A stretch of DNA of 64,000 nt from Asterella californica (taxonomy: Eukaryota > Streptophyta > Marchantiopsida > Marchantiales > Aytoniaceae), in NCBI GenBank assembly GCA_036924285.1, contig JAYKYS010000009.1, positions 12,958,001 to 13,022,000 of the forward strand, given 5' to 3'. Below, one piece after another: positions 47,560 through 58,018 of the stretch (its first letter is position 1; each line of letters starts with the position of its first letter). Both the position numbers and the translations under genes were made by a program. Below the pieces are notes generated by a model, which saw only the letters and a program-made list of their open reading frames with translations, made no database searches and was not told where the DNA came from.

Positions 47560-48753
47560 ATGTTGAGCAATAACAGAAACCATTCAAGATGGACCAGATT
47601 TTTAAGGTGTCTGGTAAGACAGTCCAGGTGGTCTGATTATAATCACATCAAAATTAGGATTAGAGAAACTACTTCTTACAATGCATCTGTGACATACCTC
47701 CAAAACATCCAACATATTATTAGTAACTGATGATGCTTGCAAACTAAATTAATCATTTTTGTGTAGTCTTCATGAGCATGTTGAGCAATAAAAAAAAGTA
47801 ATGAAATAATATTCTGAAGTTAACTTTGCACCTAGTAAAAGCAATCTAGGTGCTCTAATCACATCAACACTATGATTACAAGTAGAATTGACTACAAATA
47901 AATAAGAATGGAGAAAGTACTTTCTCGATATACAATACATATTAGGTGGACATACTTGTAGAACACCCAACTCAAATTAACATGCATTAACAACTCAAAT
48001 TGGATCCGACAAAAGTTGTCATTTTTTGTGTAGTTGTCAAGAGCATATTGAGCAGAAAAATGAAAACAGAAAAATGTACGTAGTTACACGTTGCACCTAG
48101 TGAAAAGCAATGATCAGCAATCTGGGTGCTCTAATCACAAAAAGACGAAGATGACTTGTAGAAAGGATTACAAATACAGAAAAGATGGATAAAGTACTTC
48201 TTTCAATGCGTATGTGGACATAGCTGCAAACACCTAAATTAACTGTGTAGATAATCATAATATATTAATTACACAAGTTTTTAATTCTCCATTTTCCGAT
48301 CATCAATTGATCCCAACGTCTGTTCTTCAATTGATCCCAACGTCATTTGATCCCAACGTCTGTTTTGTCCCAACATCAATTGATCCCAACGACGTCCCAA
48401 CATCAATCGACAACATCGACGTCCCAACATCAATTGATCCCAACGTCTGTTTTGTGTAGTTGTCAAGAGCATATTGAGCAGAAAAATGAAAACAGAAAAA
48501 TGTACGTAGTTACACGTTGCACCTAGTGAAAAGCAATGATCAGCAATCTGGGTGCTCTAATCACAAAAAGACGAAGATGACTTGTAGAAAGGATTACAAA
48601 TACAGAAAAGATGGATAAAGTACTTCTTTCAATGCGTATGTGGACATAGCTGCAAACACCTAAATTAACTGTGTAGATAATCATAATATATTAATTACAC
48701 AAGTTTTTAATTCTCCATTTTCCGATCATCAATTGATCCCAACGTCTGTTCTT
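47560..48753. repeat. Tandem array with two identical 304-bp copies
   Basis: 48024-48327 and 48450-48753 appear identical over 304 bp. They are separated by 122 bp made of short CAATTGATCCCAACGTC-like units. Older, diverged relatives precede them at about 47770-47990 and 47560-47765. Shared words are GTGTAGT..TC..GAGCAT.TTGAGCA, TTGCACCTAGT.AAAGCAAT, GGTGCTCTAATCACA and GGA.AAAGTACTT. No coding sense was recognised. Confidence 0.8.
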
Positions 48754-50900
48754 GATTTTAAGTAGCGTTAAGAAATCATTGATTTTCGTTCTTTTCTTTG
48801 TTTCTAACTGTCAAAATCTGGTTATGGATCTATCTTCAAGATATTTACTTCCACAATCTTGAGAACTGCTGTGGATTCTCGCTTGCATGAGCACGTTTGT
48901 GTTTGTTGTGAAGGCTCTTTTGAGAAATCTCCGTACAATTGACTACTACAGTAAATTAGACTTTGTATGCTTTAGAGATGGGAGTCAGAAGACGTGGAGA
49001 GAAGATGATCACGCAAGTAAAGATTATGTAGAAATTTACTTCCTCAGTCCCCTATACGAACAGTCGATCTTCTTCGATGAAGAATGCGTAATTGGGCCGG
49101 CATGTTCTACATGTCCGAACAGTCCTTAGCTTTCAGATATACAACTTGAAGAGTCTCAGACTGAAAAGATCTTTTCTGTTAGTAGCATAACGTAAGATCC
49201 GGATAAGTGCGTGGGGGATGTAGATCGATTCCCATTCTATGACTAGGAAGAGTTCACGTTTCTCCGATGTCCAGATCGATGATGTGCCCAAATTGTATAT
49301 ACATATTCTCGGTTCAGTCAATCTGCTGTTGGAGATTTCTCGCATGTTCTTCAGAAGATTGATTCTTTATCTGAGATCCCGTGCCGGATATCTGGGCACT
49401 GTTTCTTCCGCTCCTGGGGCGGATACCATGGCTCGGGGCCTCAGATTCTCAGAAGCTGAAGAGTTCTTCAGATGCTGTTTATGTCACGAACACGACGTCA
49501 GATCAAGGTCATACGTTACGTTACGTCCATGCTAGCAGATCCAGAACAAGCTGACTGCTTTTGCCCGGTGAGTTGAGAAGCTTCAAACCTAGAATGGATC
49601 TTATTTAACATGTGTTTATGCTTGAATTTAGAAAACTAACTGTGACACTTCTTTTATTTAATTAAATATTGTTCATGCTTGACTTAGGCACTATTCGCAC
49701 ATAGTAGTTTATGGAAAGCTTATCAGTTGTTTGTTTAAAAGTAAATTAACCAACTTGGTAACATATAGATTTTTCGCTCCATAAACATGAGGTAATTGTT
49801 GTGAACGGAATATGATCTTTATTTTTAAATTCTATTTGACTGAAGAGATAGTTTTTCGTATTTCCAGACACATGTCAAATATAGAAATGAACAGCTTAAA
49901 GTTTTAGAAAACTTTAAGAGATAATCAATAAGAACTTTAGAAATATTTTCTACTCTCGTTTAATCATTAATGCGAATCGATTAAATTGACATGTGCGATG
50001 GTAAGTATTATTATCGGACCTAGTTTGAAAAAAATTTATATGACGTGAGGATATTATTAAAAAAATTTGAAACAAGAAGTGATTCGTAGTTTGAGTATAT
50101 TAGAGGGTGTCAAAGTTAGAATTTTTTTGAAAGATTCTGGAGCTGCGAGAGGGAATTACGATTTTGGCCAGACCAGATCGGTAAAGAGAACGCCTGAAAA
50201 CACCACAGGCGTTCTCTTTACTTATTTTCACTCTTTTCTATGGTTTTCTTTTGCAATAAAGTATCTACTACAATGAGTAATTATTCTTAGTGGCAAAACT
50301 GAAAAAAAGAAATAATGAAAAGATCATAGTGTTCATTCTGACTGAATGAAACGTGGTTCTACACAAAATTATCCATGATGAAATTATGACTTTTTCTCTA
50401 TCAGTCTTCGTGGAATATTTTATCCGTAACTTTGACATCTCTATTGTTCTATGAGGTAAGTAATGAAGGTGTTCTTTCAACCATGTGCGTTTCTCATCCG
50501 TACGTACTTTCATTGCTTATGTTTTCAGTTTTGGAGGGGTCCACGAAAAAGGACTCTTAGGACGCATACACACTAGCGTTTAGTTTTTAGTTTTTGTCAA
50601 AGAACCTGTTAGCTCGGGGCTAGAGAGCCCACAGTGGTAAAACTCAGATTTCTCTCTCCAAGAACGAGGAGAAAATGATCATCTATGCGCAGTCGTGGTT
50701 TTGAGATGTTTTACTTCGCACATTGCCACATGGAAATCTGCCACATGGTTGTCGATCACGGTCCATCACTTTGGCAACAATACGATCATTGTGCACCATC
50801 GTCTTGTCCAAAGCTGATATTTACTCGATGCATTTTCTGATTGGACTGTGATCATCGTCTATAGAAATATAAGAATACAATTCACATGACATAAATATCA
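48754..50900. other. Gene-free stretch with a 16-bp hairpin
   Basis: Frames at 48887-49129 and 49239-49535 have no known domain. From 49600 the sequence is AT-rich. A perfect stem GTAAAGAGAACGCCTG (50181-50196) pairs with 50206-50221 across a 9-base loop followed by T-rich sequence; it looks like a hairpin terminator but sits in nuclear DNA with no gene beside it. Confidence 0.4.
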
Positions 50901-50919
50901 TCTAATGGCATGATCCGAT

Positions 50920-52046
50920 GGTGATCTCCGGTCGATGTGTTCAGTCGTGTGGACTACGATCGTGGAAATCCAGGAATGCAGTTCACATGACAAGAGAGAA
51001 AACTATGGAAATCTTTGGATCAAACTTTATTCAAGTCTCCATAGAAAAGTTTATTCAATATCAAATCCTCAACTCGCATCAAACACATGACTTTGTCGTT
51101 GAAGTTCATTTGCTTATCTTAAAATTTATCGTAAAGTCGTCAATTTTCTATGTCTTTCGGATCAACCTCACTCTCAACTTCCGTCTTTTCACTTTGACAC
51201 TCAACCCCAAAGGTTTTAGTCTAAGTTTCACTTCAAACCTATCCAAGAAAGTGTTTCTCAAAACTGTAAGGAGGTCATCCATCTCGCACATCGTGAGTTC
51301 TCTGTGAATTCCAACTTCAACTCACACGCAATCGTATGTCTAAAGCCACTTCAGAAGTTTGATACGTCTTGCTCTTTGGCAAAGCGCACCTGAATAAACT
51401 TGTCTGCCTTGGAGGTAGACAACCCAACTTCAGACTTATGAAGGAGTGGTCGCTCATGTGTCAACAAGGAAGGTAACATCAAGGTGAGCAACTTTGGCTT
51501 GAACAAACATCAATCTTGGAGTCTTCTTTGTGATTCATAAGGTCACAATCACTTGGTTCTCCAACAAGTCCTTTGCAACAAACGCATTCATGCTACAGTT
51601 ACTAACCTTAGGCTTCGTGTACCCCTTAGTAATATTGTCCACCTCGTCACAGTTGTAACAAGTAAACTTAGAACCATTGCACTTCTAAGATGTTTGTCCT
51701 TTTGGTTTCGATCTTGTTTGTTGTCGCTTTGTTGTCGAGGTAGAAGAGTCATTCTAGTCCTTCTCACCTCCATCTCATTGTCGCTTGAAGCCCTTGTTAT
51801 TCTATGAACCTGTCCATACTGCACGGTTCAAAAGACTTTTGTTTGCTGAACTTCGTCGTCTCCAATCCACTCCGCTAGTTCCAAAAGTTGGCACATGTCT
51901 CAAGCTACGGCATCCGAAAGAGAGTCTTCGCCGAACTAGACTTGAGTCCCCCAGTAAATATACATATCTCGTGCACTTCTCTGCTCAGTCCACTTGGAGA
52001 ACAAATCTAGCTTGGCACTGAACTCGCACACATAAGCACTTAAGGT
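50920..52046 (-). pseudogene. gag-protease half of the chromovirus, inverted
   Basis: Read on the minus strand from 52046: KLDLFSKW and DSLSDAVA..MCQLLELAEWIGDD (late gag). Next comes a zinc-knuckle relic near 51640 (KFTCYNCDEVDN, with Asn and Tyr where His and Cys are expected). Then NAFVAKDLLENQ, and VTFLVDT.AT near 51450, the retropepsin D-T-G-A site with the Gly codon lost to a stop. About 51000-51300 continues as protease/linker. Several stops. Confidence 0.6.
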
Positions 52047-52051
52047 CACTG

Positions 52052-52570
52052 TCTGAAGCTGCCGGAGTTTGACAAACCATTTGAGGTGAACACGGACTCG
52101 AGAGACTATGCGATTGGTGGAGTATTGGTGCAGGATGGAAAACCTGTAGCATATGAAAGCAAGAAGTTATCTGAGATGGAGAGTCGATGACCAACTCACG
52201 AAAAGGAACTATTGTGATGGTTCATTACTTGAGGAAATGACGACATTACTTGGGACTTCACAAAACCCAAGTGTACATCGACAATATTTCGCTCAAGTAT
52301 TTTGAAACACAAGATCGGGTGACACCAAAGCAACTACGGTGGTATGATACTTTGGCGCTCATGAATGTAAAATTAATCCACCAAGCGAGAAAAAACAATG
52401 TGGTTCCTGATGCCTTGAGTCGCAAGGAGGAATATCTTCCATGTCGATACAAGTTTTATGAGCTATATATCATAAAGAGTTTGACTTGGAGAGACGAATA
52501 CTTGAACGTTACATGGAGGATGATCAAGCGAAGGAATACTTGGAATAGCTCAAGCGAGGAGTGAAGTTGT
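52052..52570 (+). pseudogene. RNase H region of the chromovirus
   Basis: LKLPEFDKPFEVNTDSRDYA, IGGVLVQDGKPVAYESKKLS, then PTHEKELL give the first acidic residues of RNase H. After a frameshift, 52250-52564 reads YIDNISLKYFETQ and IHQARKNNVVPDALSRKEEY, the canonical RNase H end (PDALSR). There are in-frame stops at about 52188 and 52213. Confidence 0.8.
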
Positions 52571-53640
52571 AGAACATGCAGTTGAGACATGGATTTACTC
52601 ATGTTCAAGCAAGTCGGGTTTATGTAGGACAAGGAAAACTTAAGACTAAGTTGCTCAAAAAGTGTCATGATGCGCCCTTATCAGGACATAAAAGAGAAAA
52701 GTCCACTTTACCAGTGCTAACTACAAGGTTTTATTGGCCCACATGAAAAATGATGTTCTACTTTATGAAAACGTACGTGACATATCAAGCGAACCAGGTT
52801 TCTTATGCGAAGAAATGCTTTATCCTTTGCCGATTCTAGCCAGACCTTGAGAAAACATCAGCATGGACTTCATAACGTCTCTACCTTACTCAAACTGATA
52901 CAACTCAATCTTTGTGATAGTTGACCGGTTTAGCAAACTCACAAAGTTTACCCTGACCTTGGATATCGCAATAGCGTTCACGACTATTCCGTTGTGTCTT
53001 AGATACTTGGTAGCGTTCACATGGATTACCCCGGAGTATCATCTCAGACCGGGACTCTAAGTTCACAAGTCTCTTTTGAAAACACTCGTTTCAAAATTTA
53101 GTATCGCTTTTCATCTTGAAATGGATGGACAAACAGAACGAGTTAACATAGTTCTGAATCAATACTTGAGGAATGATGTGAGCGTTGACCAAAGTGATTG
53201 GGCGGAGTGACTCAACCTTACAGAGTACTCCACGAAACATTCAACAACCGGTAAATCGTCTTTCTTGCTGGCTTACGAACGTGAGCCAGAAGGGCTTCTT
53301 GACTTGACTCTTGCAAGGAGTTCTACATCAGAACGATCAAGAACACGGCAAACATCAGCTGAAGAGTTGATGATAGAAATGCATCGGTGCAAAGAACGAG
53401 TGACAAAGAACCTCGAGAAAGCGCAGCAACGTTACACGAAGCAGGTAAACAAACATCGGTGACAAGTGAAGTTTCAAGTGGACGAAGAAGTATGATTAAG
53501 TACGAAGAACTTCACCCTTCCGGAAGAATTTTGGTGAATTTATCATCAAAGTTTGTGAGACCTTTGTCATTGTCAAGAATCTGCATGAATATATCTATAC
53601 TTTAGACCTTCCTCCCGAGTGGCAGTTGCATTCGACCTTC
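52571..53640 (+). pseudogene. Integrase region of the chromovirus
   Basis: The zinc-binding part is partly legible (HDAPLSGHKREK). The catalytic core shows SMDFITSLPYSN, SIFVIVDRFSKLTKF, IISDRDSKFTSLF and EMDGQTERVN, the D, D, E landmarks, spread over frames with several stops. 53265-53462 reads LLAYEREPEGLLDLTLA then KNLEKAQQRYTKQVNKHR, and continues as VKFQVDEEV after a stop. Confidence 0.82.
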
Positions 53641-53699
53641 TATTGTCTTTATTAAAGAAATACTTCAAAGATGATTTGCGACTGGAGCGCAAACATGTT

Positions 53700-53935
53700 T
53701 TCAAGCCTCAACCTGATGTCGTGTAAGACGAAGCAGAATACGAGGTGGAGATCATTTTGCGATCGCGGTGTAAATCCCACCAAACGGAGTACTTGCTCAA
53801 ATGGCATTGATACCATTGAAAGAAGCAACTTGGATGCCAGAGGAAGATCTAGAATATGCAAGCGAAGTATTAGATCTCCTCAAACGGAGATAAGAACAAC
53901 ATGGACGTTAGCAAGATGAGGACATCTCCTTCCAT
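53700..53935 (+). pseudogene. Chromodomain at the integrase C-terminus
   Basis: KHVFKPQPDVV, DEAEYEVEIILRSRCK, HQTEYLLKWH and an atWmpEEDLEYA-like end match the chromodomain pattern (YEVE.IL..R, YLVKW.GY, W.P...L). Stops interrupt it at about 53730 and 53800. A chromodomain directs integration toward modified histones in this retroelement group. Confidence 0.7.
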
Positions 53936-54632
53936 CGAGGAGTGAAGGAACAATGAACCATACAAGTAGCAACTTGAGGCGATTTGGGTAGATGGACTTG
54001 TAGCTTTGACGTGAATTTTGTGAAAATAAAGAGTTTGTTTCTTGGAAGTTGTCTAAGTGTATTGGTAGTGCATGGCTATGACTATTTTTTATCAGATGCC
54101 TAGGATGTTGTCAAGAGGAAGAATGAATCGCACTCAAAAGAAGCGAGTTGGTTTGGATAAGCACTAAATCAAGACTAAGTCTTGATGTCAAGACTTAGGT
54201 TTATCGTAGCGTTGGCAAAGCAAGTGTGAATTGCTTATACTTGTCTTGGGGGCTTAGGATGATCTTGCATTGCAGTTTTCTAATTGCAAGATAAACTTAG
54301 CTACGCGTCTAAGTCAAATCAGATTACGATCAGAAAGTAAGCTTCGAGAGACCCATTAAGTAGGTGTGAATACTTATAAGTTAGCAAGTTGGAGTCTTAA
54401 GTATAATGTTTAGAAATTGTCAACTAAATTTGTTTAGAGGTGGCCAAAAAGATTAGGCTTCTCCGAGACTAGTTAGAATTTCTTAAGTGTTCTAGCGACG
54501 ACTTAAGACTCAAGCCAAGAAGGAAACTGCGGGTTAGCTACCAGAACGTAATTCTAGCATCAAGGGGTTGGCTACCCATTTTGAACTTGGCGCTAACTTA
54601 AGGATTATTGTTGATGAGGACATCAACATTCA

Positions 54633-55650
54633 AAGTGGGGGGTGAATGTCGCATCTCATTCTCAAGATCGGATGCAGACGCAAACAACAGAACTCTAGTG
54701 GACTTGCGCTAGGTTGTGAACGTTGCGTGTAGGACTTAAAGGCTTGGTCAAGAAGTCGAGAACAAATGAACTCTTAGTGGTTCTTTGAACTAAAGTTGAA
54801 ACATTGAGTTATGACGTACGGGCATATCCGAAGATGACCTCGGACGAATGCTTACCTAAGAGAGCAAGTTTGAAAATGGACTGAAATGCAGATGTAGATC
54901 CGAGCGGACCGGGACGTGAGTCTGGACGCTGATCCGAACTACATGATCCCAGTATGGCGCTGGATCACAGTTTCTCAAAAAAACGTTAAGTGTTAGAGAT
55001 CCTGCAACGAATCGGATTATGAACGAAGCTCCACGTAAGATCTCGAGACGAGTAAGATATCATTAGAAAAGCGACGAGAGCTTTCTAGTGATACTAAGAA
55101 CTCTTCTAACTGACATCCGTGCTGAGAATTATAGATGATCCCATGATCTGGTTGTGATATAATTTTTAAAAGATCAAAGAGGAGTACGTGACCACCGATC
55201 CCTAGAATTATACTGAGAATTATAGATGATCCCATGATCAGGTTGTGATATAATTTTTAAAAGATCAAAGAGCAGTGCGTGACCACCGATCCCCAGAATT
55301 ATATATGAGGGGGACTCGATGCCTCGGATACACAGGTGTTCTGTATGGAACATCACATAGTGCAATACACTAGAGGTCATCATAAAAGAAGACTGAAGCG
55401 TGTTGTCTGTAGACTCCTCTTATAGGGAGTATAATTCTATAAACAAGTATCGGAACTGCCCCATCAAAACTTGCATGAGACTCACTACTAATGCTAGCAA
55501 GACGAGAAGAACTATCTGTGAAGTAGATGCACCTGCGAAACCAAGTCGTGAAAATCAAAGTGGAGTGATCTCAAACTCAAAATATCTCGGCAAAGTCTGA
55601 AAACCGGAACGCAACAAGCACAAAACTGATAACTGCCGAATATCCTCCTA
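54633..55650 (+). repeat. Polypurine tract and probable 3' LTR with a 91-bp internal duplication
   Basis: AAGTGGGGGGTGAA (54633-54646) is followed by TGTCGCATCTCATTCTC. Inside the presumed LTR a 91-bp unit is repeated in tandem at 55122-55212 and 55213-55303 with few differences. The LTR's end was not defined because no second copy was found. Confidence 0.55.
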
Positions 55651-55744
55651 CACACATTATGTACATCAGTTACATCTCTCAGAAGCAGCGCACTAAGTGA
55701 TGTGACAACAATTAAGTTGTCCTTCCGGGGTCTCTCAAGCTCAA

Positions 55745-56335
55745 GAATGCCACTGCAATCGGAGAAAGCATATCACAAATCTTATCGCAGTTGCGTTCTA
55801 GAATATCTAACTTCGTATTCTCTATACATGTGCGTCTCTCCTCGATATCACGCAAGACGTCCCGAAATCTAATATGTTCTCATAGACTGTGTACATCATG
55901 GCTCTCGTGTTCTGTCCGATGGATCGCTTGCGTTTACCATTCGCTCGACCGAGCCCGGATGGCGTGTTTGTGTCTCCGGAATCCTCGACTGTGGGCTCGG
56001 ATGAAGGCGAAGGAGTCTAAGGTGATGATTCAGACATGGTGGGTGGGTTCATGCATGGCCGAGGGCCTTAAAAGCTCTCTAGGACTGCATACCAGTCATT
56101 GTCAATCTTCACGGGTAAAGAGCTGCTCTTCTCTCGGAAGAGATGAGAGAATGAAAAGCTGCATTACCGGATTGGGAATTCCAATCCCGAATCTCTCAAA
56201 ACTCCATCCCACTTGCCTTTGCATTGTTTTCCATCCACTAGAATTCCCTTACTTCTCAACCTCTCGGTGATCTTCTCCCACTTCGAAGCTACTGGTAACA
56301 ATGTATTCGCGTCCAGAAGAATTACGTAGTAATCA
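55745..56335 (-). pseudogene. Myb/SANT-like (trihelix type) DNA-binding protein relic
   Basis: Minus-strand frames read WEKITERLRSKGILVDGKQC and KGKWDGVLRD (the third helix of a Myb/SANT-like domain). These are followed, after a frameshift, by DWNSQSGNAAFHSLISSERR, then back to SLPVKIDNDWYAVLESF. A Ser/Pro-rich linker with a stop leads to NGKRKRSIGQNTRA, and a coiled C-terminus (RDVLRDIEERRTCIENTKLD, ILERNCDKICDML) lies in yet another frame. At least two frameshifts and two stops. Such proteins are encoded by plant genes and by PIF/Harbinger transposons; no transposase was found beside it. Confidence 0.6.
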
Positions 56336-57114
56336 CATTCGTCTCGCTACTGCCAACTGTGACAGTAAGCAGACACTCGCTATTACCTAAGCTACTAAAC
56401 TTTCCAAAACCCTAAGCGCCCAAGCGCTAGTGCGCATTTGAAATTCACTCACGCCATGCAGGATAGCGTTACCACAAGCGTACGATCACATCTCTCATGA
56501 ACAACGTCAATTCTCTTTTATTAATATACTCATAATGGAAGCAGAGTAGGGTGCTCAGAAACGTTCTTCAGACTCCTACAGACTTGTCACAGACGGGAGG
56601 CCTCAGTTCTCCAAGCCCATTTCTCACTCGTTTGCGGCTCATGAGAGCGAAGAATCATGCAGCCGGATCTAATGGATCTCAGCTGGAGTATCTAGATTCT
56701 AGACATGTACAGGCATGAACATTACTTGTAGGTAATGAAGTTCGACTGTTGAAAACAGAAGCGCGAACTATACTGGAGGAGAAATCTCCACCCGCTCACG
56801 AGAATGACGATAGGTGACAGGTCATGAGGCGGCGTACTTGTGTCTGCGGCGGATCTTAACGCCTGTTGCCGTGTAACTCTCACGTTGACATGGTTTGCAT
56901 CATGAACTTTGATCCTCAATCGTTCATTATTGGTCGCTTGTAGTCACTAAAATAGCGGGTAGTGACTGACAGACTTACTAAAATTATAAGTATCCAGTTA
57001 AGCGAGGAGCTTACTGTACATACAAGACGAGTACAGCCTTGCAACATGTGCTCAGCCTGTCAGAGTTGCTGACTGGCTACTGGAACAAATCGTATCTCCT
57101 AACTCCACCCACGA
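56336..57114. other. Gene-free stretch with pogo-like terminus
   Basis: No gene was recognised. AGCGAGGAGCTTACTGTA at 57000-57017 is nearly the reverse complement of the pogo-like terminus at 38344. Confidence 0.35.
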
Positions 57115-57797
57115 CTAACTGTAATCAAAGACCGCTTGCAGCTGCTGCAATTTCCCACTAGTACTTGACCCAGGTGTATTTTCTTGCCCCTGAAAATTTC
57201 TGTGCTTTTCTTGACTCCTCGCTCCAGAGTTGGATCCGGAGGCATATTCAGACGAATCAACATCCAGATATCCATATCCATGGCCACTCTCAAGTTTCCT
57301 TGAAGTATGTTTCCTCTTGGAAATGATATTTCCCAACTTCTCTATCGGATCAATCAGAGATATTTTTGTTAAGTACTCTAACGTCTCTTGTCAGAAATGT
57401 GGACCTGAGCTTTGAACGTTCTCCTTCGTGATATATAGTGGTGCATGCACCACTACTATGAATATTGCTTACAGACTAGTCATTGCACTGCATAGCGGGT
57501 CATGGGTGTAAGGGATTCGAGGTCCCAACACTACCGTAGGATTTCGGAGTGTGAGGAAATATATAAATACCTTCAAGTTGACAAATTCCGGTTCTACCTG
57601 TATATGAGTGACCGGTCCTTTGACCACTTCTTTTGATACATTGACTTCCACGCCTTCCGGAGTGGAATCAAACCTGGAAGTTCAAAATCTAAGAATCGCT
57701 CAAATTGTAGCTACATTGCAGAAAACTCCCATGATTCTCTAGCTTCTTCCCCGCTTGTCTCGCGGTCCTCTGTTTACCGTGATCCACGGTGAGACAT
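57115..57797 (-). CDS. Small three-exon gene, 115 residues, function unknown
   Basis: Minus-strand exons 57797-57778 (20 nt), 57673-57571 and 57339-57115 total exactly 348 nt with GT-AG boundaries and matching phases (2, then 0). The protein begins MSHRGSRFDSTPEGVEVNVS, continues KEVVKGPVTHIQVEPEFVNL, then a basic patch (ISKRKHTSRKLES), a Gly/Tyr/Asp stretch (GHGYGYLDVDSSEYASGSNS) and a Gln/Ser-rich end. No family was recognised and no signal peptide or membrane segment is seen. It lies head to head with the dioxygenase gene, 221 bp apart, so the two may share a bidirectional promoter. The model rests on splice signals and phase only; the tiny first exon is the weakest part. Confidence 0.5.
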
Positions 57798-58018
57798 TCC
57801 ATCATTGCTTATTCAGATGAGAGAGACTCCCACCAGCTCCTTATTCATGTATGTACTCAGTGACATGTTCCACATTAAAGGGTTCAGCTCACCATAAGTT
57901 TGGAAACACGAGTAATAGGCCAACCAATCCAGCCTTCTGAGCTGAACGTTTCCTTCTGCCGTTCACTCTGTAGGCTTGCAATTCATTCAGTTGGATTCGA
58001 ATTCGTTGAGCTCTCCGA
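57798..58018. promoter_or_regulatory. Divergent intergenic region between the small gene and the dioxygenase gene
   Basis: This 221-bp stretch between two outward-facing start codons must hold the 5' leaders and core promoters of both genes if both models are right. No TATA box or named element was confidently identified. Confidence 0.35.

Larger units (their letters stand above)
50900..55650. mobile_element. Rearranged chromovirus (Ty3/gypsy with chromodomain), decayed
   Basis: Two halves of one kind of element lie in opposite orientations. About 50920-52046 reads on the minus strand as gag and protease. About 52052-53935 reads on the plus strand as RNase H, integrase and chromodomain. A plus-strand polypurine tract (54633-54646) and the likely start of a 3' LTR (TGTCGCATC at 54647) follow. 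Reverse transcriptase is missing at the junction. Stops and frameshifts occur throughout. The outer ends and 5' LTR were not located, so the limits given are approximate. Confidence 0.8.

Noticed and set aside
55791..56270. 159-codon plus-strand frame
   Set aside because: The minus strand of the same region reads as a Myb/SANT-like relic; the plus frame has no recognisable protein features.
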